This document shows, piece after piece, positions 9,880 through 18,960 of a stretch of DNA of 36,671 bases. This DNA is from Acidobacteriota bacterium (GTDB lineage Bacteria; Acidobacteriota; Terriglobia; Acidiferrales; UBA7541). The translations under genes were made by a program, and so were the position numbers. The DNA lies in contig PLJR01000350.1 in NCBI GenBank assembly GCA_003140295.1, forward strand, positions 10,245 to 46,915. Reading direction: 5' to 3'. How positions within the stretch are numbered: the first letter of the stretch is position 1; every line of letters begins with the position of its first letter. The notes beneath the pieces were generated by a model. That model was not told the DNA's origin. It saw only the letters and a list, made by a program, of their open reading frames with translations, and did no database searches.

Positions 9880-10590
9880 TTAGGGCTTAGCCTTAAATAC
9901 GAAGTTAACCGGCGCGCTCTCCTCGGTGGACAAAGTTATTTCCTGCGTCTGAGTCCCGAAGGTTTCATGCCATGCCGTGATCGTGTATTTACCGGGGGGC
10001 AAATTGTTCAGCGCAAATGCACCGCTCTCTCCAGTCACCGCATAATGCGAAGTCTTCAGCACTACAAAGTAGCTGTGCATCCACGGATGGATGTTGCATT
10101 TGACAGGGATGAACTCTTCTCTCGCAAACATCTCAGAAAGCGGTGTTGTTCCCGGAGGCTGCGCTTTATTCCACTCGCGATTTGCGGTGGGCAACGGATG
10201 GATGTTGTGCGATGTGGAGTCACTGTTAATCACATTCAGCTGTTGATTCACCTGCATCGCTACGACATGCGGCGCAAAGCGGCAGCCCTTCTGCGTAATA
10301 GAAACAGGGACGTCGGGAGGCGTGCTCTCCGGGGGAGCGCCGGCGGAGACATACACTACGACGTTCTCGAGCGCGCCCCCCGGTCCAACCACTACATCTT
10401 CCGTAGTTGGGGGCGTGGAATACATCTTGGCGCAACCGGGCTCTGCGGACATGTTGATCGATTTTGGGCGAGGAGGCGCACCTTCCACAGTGACTTTACC
10501 GCTAACGCCGCCGTTAGTATGAGCACTGGAGATGGTGGTACAGCTGAACACGATCAGAGGTATCGAAATAAGGATACGGCGAATTCGCAT
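9880..10590 (-). CDS. Secreted cupredoxin-like protein with C-terminal carboxypeptidase-regulatory-like beta-sandwich
   Basis: Signal peptide MRIRRILISIPLIVFSCTTISSA; type-1 Cu-like ligand pattern SHNIHPL...VKCNIHPWMHSYFVVL (His, then CxxHxxM); GAFALNNLPPGKYTITAWHETFG. Confidence 0.8.
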   Translation of the reverse strand: MRIRRILISIPLIVFSCTTISSAHTNGGVSGKVTVEGAPPRPKSINMSAEPGCAKMYSTPPTTEDVVVGPGGALENVVVYVSAGAPPESTPPDVPVSITQKGCRFAPHVVAMQVNQQLNVINSDSTSHNIHPLPTANREWNKAQPPGTTPLSEMFAREEFIPVKCNIHPWMHSYFVVLKTSHYAVTGESGAFALNNLPPGKYTITAWHETFGTQTQEITLSTEESAPVNFVFKAKP

Positions 10591-10626
10591 CTTAATGTCC
10601 TTTCTGGTGTGACAAATTGTGAAGGT

Positions 10627-11508
10627 TTACTGCCCGCCACTGAAGCCAGCCGCCGGCCCGATCGGCTGGAGTTGGCCCGGGTGCGAAGAAATCCACGCCT
10701 TCCAGGTGGCAGCCTCTTCTGTTTTCAGAGGCTGCAGAGTTCGCAGGAAATGAACCAGATCCCAAGCGTCAGCAGGCTTGATAGAGTCGGCAAAAGAGGG
10801 CATGGGGGTGCCATCCAGCCCCGTCATAAAGATCCGGTAAAGATCCTGGTTCGTGACGCCGCACTTGAACCGCGAGCCGGTCGAAAAGTCATATGGGCGA
10901 ATGGGGTTGTTCTTTGAGTCGGTAAGTGTCGGGGCGGAGGGCCCGTCTCAGTGACCTTCTGCACCGTGGCATTTCCAGCATTCAACTTTCTGGTAGAGCT
11001 CTCGGCCGTGCAAAATCCCTTCAATCGTGACAGAAGGTTCTGGAGGAATCACGATTGGCTCGACTGGCATGTCGGTCTTCCAACGGGCCGAATAGGTCTT
11101 AATGTAAGCCACCAGGTCTGCGCGGTTGTGGTTCGTCAGTGGTTTCCAAGCCGGCATGTTTGTGGTGATAAAGCCGCGTGTTACGGAGTTGAAAAGATCG
11201 TCGTCGGTCGGTAACGTGCCCGTCGGCGTCGAACGGCATTTGAAAACAGCCGCTGTAAAGTCGCGGGGTTTTGGTTCGATCCAGGTTGCGTTTTCTCCGT
11301 TGCCGTCGCCCTGTGGGCCGTGACAGCCGATGCAATATCGACGATAAAGCTGTTTGCCCGCATCGGGACGAAGTTGCCCTCCGCCATTGGCATGGCCGGT
11401 AACATTTCCGATGTGGCTTTCCTGCGCGAATGCACTGATTCCGCCTGTTGCTAAAAGCACAACGATCATCGCGACGACCAGTGCTACCGCTGTTTTATCG
11501 TGTTTCAT
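10627..11508 (-). pseudogene. Dihaem c-type cytochrome interrupted by an in-frame TGA (codon at 10948-10950)
   Basis: Signal peptide, CIGCHG and CWKCHG motifs. 10627-11508 is a single frame (882 bp) broken only by TGA: CWKCHGAEGH-*-DGPSAPTLTDSKNNPIRPYDFSTGSRFKCGVTNQDLYRIFMTGLDGTPMPSFADSI. Confidence 0.8.
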
Positions 11509-11525
11509 CGGACCGCTGCTCCTCT

Positions 11526-13001
11526 TCAGAATGCAAAATCAAAACCGAAGAACAGGCTGTTGCTCCAAACTGCGCGAGCGGGAAGGAGCGGGGTCAGACC
11601 AACTCCATCCCCACTGAGCGGAGCGTTCCCTATGGTTTTGGTAATAGCGTATTCGTTGTGCCACGCGAGTCCCGCGCGACTAAACATAATCGGGTACCAA
11701 CGGTACCCCACTGAATATGCGGTGATATCACCCTGGTTAGCAGGAGCAGTCACGAGCGCCTGTTGCGCCATCCGGATGATCTCGTAGCGCTGGGTAACGA
11801 CGAATTGCGGGTGCACGAAGTAATGCGTTTCGATGAACCCGCCGTTCCAGGCGGGAGCGCTCGCGCCGACCGGAAGCAATTGGTTCGCTGGCGTCGAGGT
11901 TCCCAGAAACGCATTGTCGTGGCCATGCACAAAGAAAGGCAGGAATTCGAATTTGCCCAAGGATAAGTTGCCAGCGAAGCCCACCCGATAAAATGGTTTG
12001 TTGCCGGCGCCCGTCCCGGGGACCGCGGTTGTTCCGCCGGTCGGCGCTCCCGGGATCGCGCTCGAAGTCTGCGAGAATGTCGGCCTCTCACCAATGTAGG
12101 CATACACACCAAATCGTTCGAGTCCCAGCCGTCCTGCCTCGAATGCCTGGCTGAACGTAAGATAGGTGTCATAACCTCGGTTCGCGGGCAGCCCGACATT
12201 TCCGTCATTGCTGCTCAGCAAAGCCGCCCCGTAACGCGTGTAGCTATTTGCGGAATGGCCTGAGAGTTCCAGCCCTAACTGGTTGTCACCGAGCCCGAAA
12301 TTGTTTGAATCGCCCACCGGGGTGAAGTGATAGGTCTGGTAGAGCCCGCCGTTAGCCGAAAGAAACAAGAAACGCTTTTCGGAGATCACGTTATCGAGCT
12401 CGAATTTTCCGAACTTGACGTTGAGCCAGCGGCTTTTCACAAGGTTATCCAGCCGAACGAAGGCGTTCTCGAAATGGAAGTTCCCACTACTATCGGCAGA
12501 TGGGAGAACGGAAAAAGAGATGTTCTTATAGAGCGTTCCGGCGGCCCAAATGTCGATGCCCGAGAGATCAAAGCCATGGGCCTTCACGGTTCCATCTATG
12601 AGTCCGCTGGTTGGATCTCCCGAAACAGCGTCAATCGGTTGGTGGTTTGTCCTCTCGAGATGCCAATTCGGAGTGATCCGAAACGTGATCGGGAAATACG
12701 AGGGATGCTGATAGATAGGGCTGTCGCGATCATTCCCCAACTGGTATCCATCATCCCGAAAGGTTTGGCCAAAGTTGTTCAGTTCCGGCCACGCGGTGTG
12801 ACAGGCCGAACACGGCAAACCATATTTGCGAGCAAACGCGGGAATGGCTCGCACTTCGTGCAAGGGCAAGGTGTGGGCCGATTCGCTTTTGCAGAAGCAC
12901 AACAGCACAACTACACAGGCGCAGGCGAGAATCGACCTCAACAAGAACGGCTTAGAATTGCCACCGATACGCTGGCGGCATTCTAAGAAACAGTTGACCA
13001 T
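11526..13001 (-). CDS. Outer-membrane beta-barrel-like protein with N-terminal single c-haem motif
   Basis: IPAFARKYGLPCSACHTAWPELNNFGQTFRDDGYQLGND, followed by alternating barrel-like segments ending ...VWSNSLFFGFDFAF (terminal Phe). Likely start 13001; the ORF track extends to 13067. Confidence 0.75.
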   Translation of the reverse strand: MVNCFLECRQRIGGNSKPFLLRSILACACVVVLLCFCKSESAHTLPLHEVRAIPAFARKYGLPCSACHTAWPELNNFGQTFRDDGYQLGNDRDSPIYQHPSYFPITFRITPNWHLERTNHQPIDAVSGDPTSGLIDGTVKAHGFDLSGIDIWAAGTLYKNISFSVLPSADSSGNFHFENAFVRLDNLVKSRWLNVKFGKFELDNVISEKRFLFLSANGGLYQTYHFTPVGDSNNFGLGDNQLGLELSGHSANSYTRYGAALLSSNDGNVGLPANRGYDTYLTFSQAFEAGRLGLERFGVYAYIGERPTFSQTSSAIPGAPTGGTTAVPGTGAGNKPFYRVGFAGNLSLGKFEFLPFFVHGHDNAFLGTSTPANQLLPVGASAPAWNGGFIETHYFVHPQFVVTQRYEIIRMAQQALVTAPANQGDITAYSVGYRWYPIMFSRAGLAWHNEYAITKTIGNAPLSGDGVGLTPLLPARAVWSNSLFFGFDFAF

Positions 13002-13112
13002 ACGGCCTCCTCTCGCAGCGTGCGCGCGACGGCTCCGCGGATTCCAAATGCCAGCGCTGAAAATCATTTCGTTGTGAGATTAAGAATATTCTGCTCGGAA
13101 AGTGCCACAGAG

Positions 13113-13140
13113 TTGTCTGAGGCTTGTCAAAAGATTGTCA
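13113..13140. promoter_or_regulatory. Candidate response-regulator operator: three TTGTC(A/T) direct repeats with 11-bp period
   Basis: TTGTC at 13113, 13124 and 13135 (TTGTCTGAGGC TTGTCAAAAGA TTGTCA), upstream of the minus-strand haem-barrel/cytochrome/cupredoxin genes. Confidence 0.5.
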
Positions 13141-13388
13141 ACTCGTTTCATTAGTGCTGCAGTAGAAGATTCGCTTCAGATGGACAGAACGGAGAAAACC
13201 AGGTTAGTAGATTCTTAAATCAGGGGAGAATGGCGCCGGTCGCAATGTCCGATACGATAGGCAAGCCCTGGCAGCTTCCTAATTCACTTCGAAGAACAGA
13301 ATGAGGGCAACCCATTTCAGCTCATCGGCCGCACTGGTGGCGCCGTTCAGTTCCGATTACGGCGCCTTTGTGAGGAAGCGTCCGAGTC

Positions 13389-15194
13389 CTACATCACCAC
13401 AGGTTGCGCAACTTCACTCGGCGCAGGCTGCGATCTCGGCATCCTGATGAAGAATACGGTGCCCAGTTCGGAAGTGCGTTCGACCGTGATCGACCCATCA
13501 TGATCGTGAATGATCTTGCTGGCAATCGCGAGGCCTAACCCAGTGCCATTGGACTTGCCGCAGCTGACGAAGGGATCGAACAACGTGCCGCGAATTGAAG
13601 CCGGAATACCCGGACCGTTATCCGCGACGCGCACCTCGAACGAATCCGGGCTCGAAGAGATCTCGACCGTGATCTGACCTTGGCGATCGGCGGTAGCTTC
13701 TGAGGCGTTGAGCACGAGATTGAAAAAGGCGCGCTCCATTTTTCCAGGATCGAACACTCCATTCATGTCACCTTCGGTATGGATGGAGATGGCGCGTTGG
13801 CGCAATTCCGGTCGCGCCAGTACGGCCTCGGTGGCGCGATGGACGATGCGGTCCATGCTGGCCGGAACAGGCGTGATAGTGCGCTGTTCGCGCGCTAGTT
13901 CGCGGAGCGAGTCCAGGAGCTCGGTCATTTGCTCCGAGGCGGTCTTAATTTCGCTGTAGATTTCATTCTTGTCGAGCTTCAACTTTTCCGCTTCGTAGAG
14001 GAATTCGGCATTCGCCACGACGGTGGCCAGGTAATGGCGCAGATCGTGGGAGATGGAACTGGCCGCCCTCCCCAAAGCGGCGACGCGCTCGGTCTCGATT
14101 CTCTGCCGTTGGGAGACCAGCAGCTCGCCGCGCATCCTCGAAAACGCTTCGCCAAGTTCAGCAACTTCGCTGCTGCCTCGAGGCGTGATGGAGTAAGCGT
14201 AATCGCCGGCGGCCAGCGCGCGAACGCCGGCGACCAGGTTATCCACTGGGCGCGTGATGGTGTGGGAAACTGAGCTCAGCAGGAGCCAGGCAAACAGCAC
14301 GGCTGAGATTCCAAGAACCAGTATCGTGCGGTTGAGCTCATGAATGAAACTCATGGGACGCCGCAAGGATACGAGCACGTAACATTGCATCGGCGATGGC
14401 GGCCCGTCATGAAGCGCCACCGATGCCATCTGATATTCGGCGCCACTCAAAACCACTTCCTGAGGCGCTGAACTCGCGTCGAGGCGATGCAGGCGAATTA
14501 GCCGCTGCAGTTCGACTTCCTCCTGAGGAGAGAGACTCGAAGCGATTACTTTGTCGCCCGCGGCTAGCACAATCTTGCTGTCGGAAACGCGGGCAAGATC
14601 TTTGGCCACCGTGGAATCGACTTCGTAGCCGATGGCGACCAGTCCCAGCTGCTTGGCGTTGCTTCCCGCTCCGGCCGTGATGGTGCGAAAAAACACCCAG
14701 TAAAGCCGCTCAGCCGCGTACCAATAGGCGGCGTTATCGCCTTCTTTTACGGATCTGGCCAGATCGCCCTCGGCCATAGTGGAATCGAGTCCAGGCCGGG
14801 TAACGTGCAGGCCCTGAACATGGCCAGCAGGGTCCGCCAGCAGAAAAAGATCACTGCCCGCAACCTGCCAGAAAGGAAAAGAGCCATCCTGAATCGTCGG
14901 GGCGTGCTGGGTAGTCATCAACGCCTTCAGGGTAGGAAGTTGCGAAAGCATAGCGGCAGTGCGCGATAGTTCCAGCTCCCGTTCCTGCTGCACGGCTTGA
15001 AATGCGTCTACTGATGCCACGGTGCCTTCCCGCACTTGCTCGTCGATTTCCGAGCGCACGGTGTGCCGAACGATCAGAAGAATCGCGCCGGTAAGGGCAC
15101 AGATGATCAGCAAGGTAGAGATCAGAAGTTGGGTCTTTAAGCCGCAGCTGGCCCATAAAGGCTTGTCAAGGCTCCGTGAAATCTCACTTTCCAT
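13389..15194 (-). CDS. Membrane sensor histidine kinase (extracytoplasmic sensor, HAMP, HisKA, HATPase)
   Basis: N-terminal TM, extracytoplasmic region, second TM, HAMP-like ITRPVDNLVAGVRALAAGDY; SISHDLRHYLATVVANAEFL; NGTGLGLAIASKII. Start MESEISRSLDKP at 15194. Confidence 0.9.
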   Translation of the reverse strand: MESEISRSLDKPLWASCGLKTQLLISTLLIICALTGAILLIVRHTVRSEIDEQVREGTVASVDAFQAVQQERELELSRTAAMLSQLPTLKALMTTQHAPTIQDGSFPFWQVAGSDLFLLADPAGHVQGLHVTRPGLDSTMAEGDLARSVKEGDNAAYWYAAERLYWVFFRTITAGAGSNAKQLGLVAIGYEVDSTVAKDLARVSDSKIVLAAGDKVIASSLSPQEEVELQRLIRLHRLDASSAPQEVVLSGAEYQMASVALHDGPPSPMQCYVLVSLRRPMSFIHELNRTILVLGISAVLFAWLLLSSVSHTITRPVDNLVAGVRALAAGDYAYSITPRGSSEVAELGEAFSRMRGELLVSQRQRIETERVAALGRAASSISHDLRHYLATVVANAEFLYEAEKLKLDKNEIYSEIKTASEQMTELLDSLRELAREQRTITPVPASMDRIVHRATEAVLARPELRQRAISIHTEGDMNGVFDPGKMERAFFNLVLNASEATADRQGQITVEISSSPDSFEVRVADNGPGIPASIRGTLFDPFVSCGKSNGTGLGLAIASKIIHDHDGSITVERTSELGTVFFIRMPRSQPAPSEVAQPVVM

Positions 15195-15199
15195 GACGG

Positions 15200-15949
<750 letters not shown>

Positions 15950-16145
15950 AGGGGTTGGATGCAACCTGTTCCGGGTACTGCTGCACGGTGGCAGCCCTTT
16001 GAGCAACGGCTGACTCCCACACGGCGCAACAGTCTAGATGGCGTATGGTGAGAATGTACTCCCAACGAGGCCACACCCGCAATCGGCGGGAAGCCGCGTG
16101 CGCGCCTAACGGAGTCCCCAAAGTCTTGGCTGTTTCAAATCGAGG

Positions 16146-16173
16146 GGGCGGCAACCCCCGCAGATTGCCGCCC
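16146..16173. repeat. Inverted repeat / GC-rich hairpin
   Basis: GGGCGGCAA-cccccgcaga-TTGCCGCCC, perfect 9-bp arms. Confidence 0.6.
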
Positions 16174-16250
16174 TACCCGTGTGTCCCCGCGAGATAAACT
16201 CGAAATCTCTGGGGCTCACAAATGAGCTTAGCTTGGCGCGCCGGGGCATT

Positions 16251-16277
16251 TGTCACAAAAACGTCAACAATGAGTCA
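16251..16277. promoter_or_regulatory. Candidate response-regulator operator: three NGTCA direct repeats with 11-bp period
   Basis: TGTCA at 16251, CGTCA at 16262 and AGTCA at 16273, in the intergenic region upstream of the OmpR-type regulator. Confidence 0.35.
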
Positions 16278-16409
16278 TCTTTATGCAACGCAGAACGGAC
16301 CCAGCCAGATGGGTATTTGTGCGGTTTCCAGAGAAGGATACGAGCAGTGCCCGGCGTGGCCAGTTGGAGCCTGCGAACGCTCCATTAGGCTCCTGAAGAA
16401 AACTCGCGG

Positions 16410-17177
16410 TTAATAAGCGGTGGTCGCTGGAGGAACATAATCCTGCCCGTACTTGTTCTCGTGGGTAAGTTTGAAGTCGCGATTATCGGTCACCTGAATC
16501 GTTCCCAGAGAGCGCGCCGTCGGAGAAATAACCACTGGGTGATCCAGAACCTTCAGCTGCTCGACCGGGCTCCGTTCGTACCAAACGTGCATCTGGTATC
16601 GCCCATCGGGAACGTTGGAAATGAGCACACGACCCTTATTGTCGGAAAGCGCAAAGTAGGGAGTATCCACTGCTACGACCACCGCGCTCATCTCCGGGTG
16701 AATATTACAAAATAGAAAGCTGACCCCGGGTCTGCTAAAGCGCACTGAGCGCGTGGTCCCTGCTTCATAAAGGCCGAGGTCGAAACGTTTGCCATCATAA
16801 AGCGAAAAGACGTTGTGAAAGAATGGATCTTTATTGGGGAACTGGATCAAGGTGCCCACTTCGATCATCAGCACGTGCGGCTGAAAGGTCTTGTTTCGCT
16901 GGATGAGCTGCGGCGCTGGCCCGGATGGCGCAGTCCCGGCGCTTCGGGGCGTTCCGTTTTCAGAGAGAGGGGTGAGCCACACCGCCACATTGGACGCATC
17001 GGTGGTAGCGCCCGTAGATCCTCGCGAGGCCGGCTTCTCCTCATTTGTTGCGACCAGTTCTACCTTCGCTGTAACCGGCGTCAACTGCGCCTCACCCGTT
17101 GCCCCGCTTGCGAATACACACAGCATCAAGACGCGATAACACGCAACCCGAAATCGCCTAGCGACGTGCGCCATCAT
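16410..17177 (-). CDS. Secreted cupredoxin-like protein (second copy in window)
   Basis: FPNKDPFFHNVFSLYDGKRFDLGLYEAGTTRSVRFSRPGVSFLFCNIHPEMSAVVVAVDTPYF (His and CxxHxxM), then GRVLISNVPDGRYQMHVWYE beta-sandwich. Confidence 0.8.
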   Translation of the reverse strand: MMAHVARRFRVACYRVLMLCVFASGATGEAQLTPVTAKVELVATNEEKPASRGSTGATTDASNVAVWLTPLSENGTPRSAGTAPSGPAPQLIQRNKTFQPHVLMIEVGTLIQFPNKDPFFHNVFSLYDGKRFDLGLYEAGTTRSVRFSRPGVSFLFCNIHPEMSAVVVAVDTPYFALSDNKGRVLISNVPDGRYQMHVWYERSPVEQLKVLDHPVVISPTARSLGTIQVTDNRDFKLTHENKYGQDYVPPATTAY

Positions 17178-18877
17178 TAAAACGTGTACCCCACACTCAA
17201 GTTTACATGGTTTGCGGCGGTCGACCCCGTATTGAGCACAAAGGTTTGCAAACGGCGGAATTCAATGGCAATCACAATGTCGGACCGCATCTGATAGATC
17301 ACGTTCACAAACGGGCTCAGATTCTTGGACAACCATACACCATAAAATGACCCTGTCGGGCTAAAACGCCGCAGGTCACTCGCAAACGGATTATCGTCTC
17401 CGAACGCGCCATTGAGTTCCAGCTTGGGCCGGGGTTTAAATTTCAGTTGCATCCATCCGCCCATCGAATTGAGCCCCAAAACGATTGTGGTCGGATCGGT
17501 GAGGCGCCCGGACATCACTACGTCCTGCCCGACGGCCCCGCTAAGACCACCCAGGGCGCGGCCACGGTAGAATGCTCCGGTTAGTGCAAACCACTTTCCA
17601 AGCGGTACCGCCGCGTCCATAGTAGCAACCCAGCTGTCCACGTTGCGCTGTAATCCCCAGTCCTGCCGTCCATAGTAGCCACCGAATCCTACCGTCAAGT
17701 TTTGATCGGATACGTGCCGGGTCCAGGCCACGCGTGCCGCATAGGCCGGCTGGCCCGATGACTCGCCCCACGTGGGTTGCCGGTCCGGTGTTGGGCTGGG
17801 GACATCCCCGGACAACGAGTCGAGGATTCCCGCTTGAAACAGAAGATTCGAGTTCTCGGACAGATTGTGCCGGTGCTCGACGCGAACTTGAGGGGTCCAA
17901 TTCCATAAATTCCCTGCGTAGGAAAGGGCCGGAATCGCCAGCGTCGCCAGCGACGTAGGCGCAAGAGGCGCAAAGAACAGCCGATCCTGGCCGGCGACCA
18001 CCGACGTAGTTTTCCAGTCAAAGCGAATCACGCCCGTACGCAAACGCACCAGGCCCTGAGAAACTCCGTTTTCAGTACTCGGAAATCCGCCGGCGAAATC
18101 AAATTTCACGTTTGCGCTGGTGTGCGCCCCGGCAATGTCCGGACCAAACACATCCAACCCGATTTGCGACTGGCGCAGCGTTCCGCCGAAAGCACTGCGC
18201 GAATGGAGGAGTTCGAGAGGCGTGGATATCTCGGGGAAATCCTGATTATCCACCGCGCCATGATTGTCGTATAGGTTCAGCAGCACCATGCCGGAAAGCC
18301 GCAGCCGGTATTTCGATCCGCTCTCGACCTTCGTTTGGTATTGATCGGTGACCTTGGCGTCAATAAACTGCTGCTCCTCCTCAATTTTGTCGAGCCGGTC
18401 GCTGATTGCCTGCGGCCCTGCATTCGGCGTCGGCGCGGACAAATTCTGCGGCCCTGATGACGTCTGCTGAGAAGATGCCCCGGCCGCACCGGAGTCATTC
18501 GTCGGCCCGGGGTACCCCGACCCAGTGCCCGAAGTAGTGCCCTGCGGCGCTATCCGACTCAGTTCGAGGCTTAGATTCTCGCGCCGAACGCGTTCTGGCC
18601 CGGGATCGGTGGCTTGTGCGCGGGCCCGCTGCTGTTCTTCCCGCAATTCACTCACCTGCAAATTCAACGCTTCCACTTGCGCCTGAAGTGCCCGCACGGA
18701 TTCAACCAGCCCCCGCACCTCAGCGGTCTCGTCGAGCGCTGTCGCTGCGGGCGGCGTCACGTCAATCGCACCAGTTCGGGAAATACTCTGGCCTGAGACG
18801 CATCCTGACCATAGCAACAATGAACCGGCGCTCATGATGAAGGCGAGAACCAGCTTGCGGTAAACTTTGGGTCGCAT
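17177..18877 (-). CDS. Outer-membrane beta-barrel-like protein with N-terminal coiled coil
   Basis: Start MRPKVYRKLVLAFIMSAGSLLLWSGC; coiled coil TAEVRGLVESVRALQAQVEALNLQVSELREEQQRARAQ; porin-like segments ending VNLSVGYTF. Start/stop overlap (TAATG) with the downstream cupredoxin gene. Confidence 0.7.
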   Translation of the reverse strand: MRPKVYRKLVLAFIMSAGSLLLWSGCVSGQSISRTGAIDVTPPAATALDETAEVRGLVESVRALQAQVEALNLQVSELREEQQRARAQATDPGPERVRRENLSLELSRIAPQGTTSGTGSGYPGPTNDSGAAGASSQQTSSGPQNLSAPTPNAGPQAISDRLDKIEEEQQFIDAKVTDQYQTKVESGSKYRLRLSGMVLLNLYDNHGAVDNQDFPEISTPLELLHSRSAFGGTLRQSQIGLDVFGPDIAGAHTSANVKFDFAGGFPSTENGVSQGLVRLRTGVIRFDWKTTSVVAGQDRLFFAPLAPTSLATLAIPALSYAGNLWNWTPQVRVEHRHNLSENSNLLFQAGILDSLSGDVPSPTPDRQPTWGESSGQPAYAARVAWTRHVSDQNLTVGFGGYYGRQDWGLQRNVDSWVATMDAAVPLGKWFALTGAFYRGRALGGLSGAVGQDVVMSGRLTDPTTIVLGLNSMGGWMQLKFKPRPKLELNGAFGDDNPFASDLRRFSPTGSFYGVWLSKNLSPFVNVIYQMRSDIVIAIEFRRLQTFVLNTGSTAANHVNLSVGYTF

Positions 18878-18960
18878 TGTTCCCTCCACGCTGCCCACAT
18901 GCTAGCGCAGATAGGCGGACAGCAGGTATATGCGGACAGATGTCTCAGGGAGTAGGACTT

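Noticed and set aside
10945-10990. Selenocysteine read-through at the cytochrome UGA
   Set aside because: The UGA replaces a position usually occupied by glycine or similar in cytochrome c, not a catalytic Cys. The small downstream hairpin does not look like a proper bacterial SECIS, and no Sec machinery is visible in the window.
12327-12986. 219-aa plus-strand ORF opposite the haem-barrel gene
   Set aside because: Antisense to a gene with a signal peptide and haem motif; no domain recognised.
13339-13366. GGCGCCG...CGGCGCC hairpin as terminator after kinase A
   Set aside because: 14-nt loop and no T tract on the minus strand; insufficient support.
16240-16400. c-di-GMP (GEMM) or other known riboswitch in the 16.2-16.4 kb intergenic region
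   Set aside because: No recognisable conserved core, and no downstream plus-strand gene; only small hairpins such as GGAGCCT/AGGCTCC are visible.
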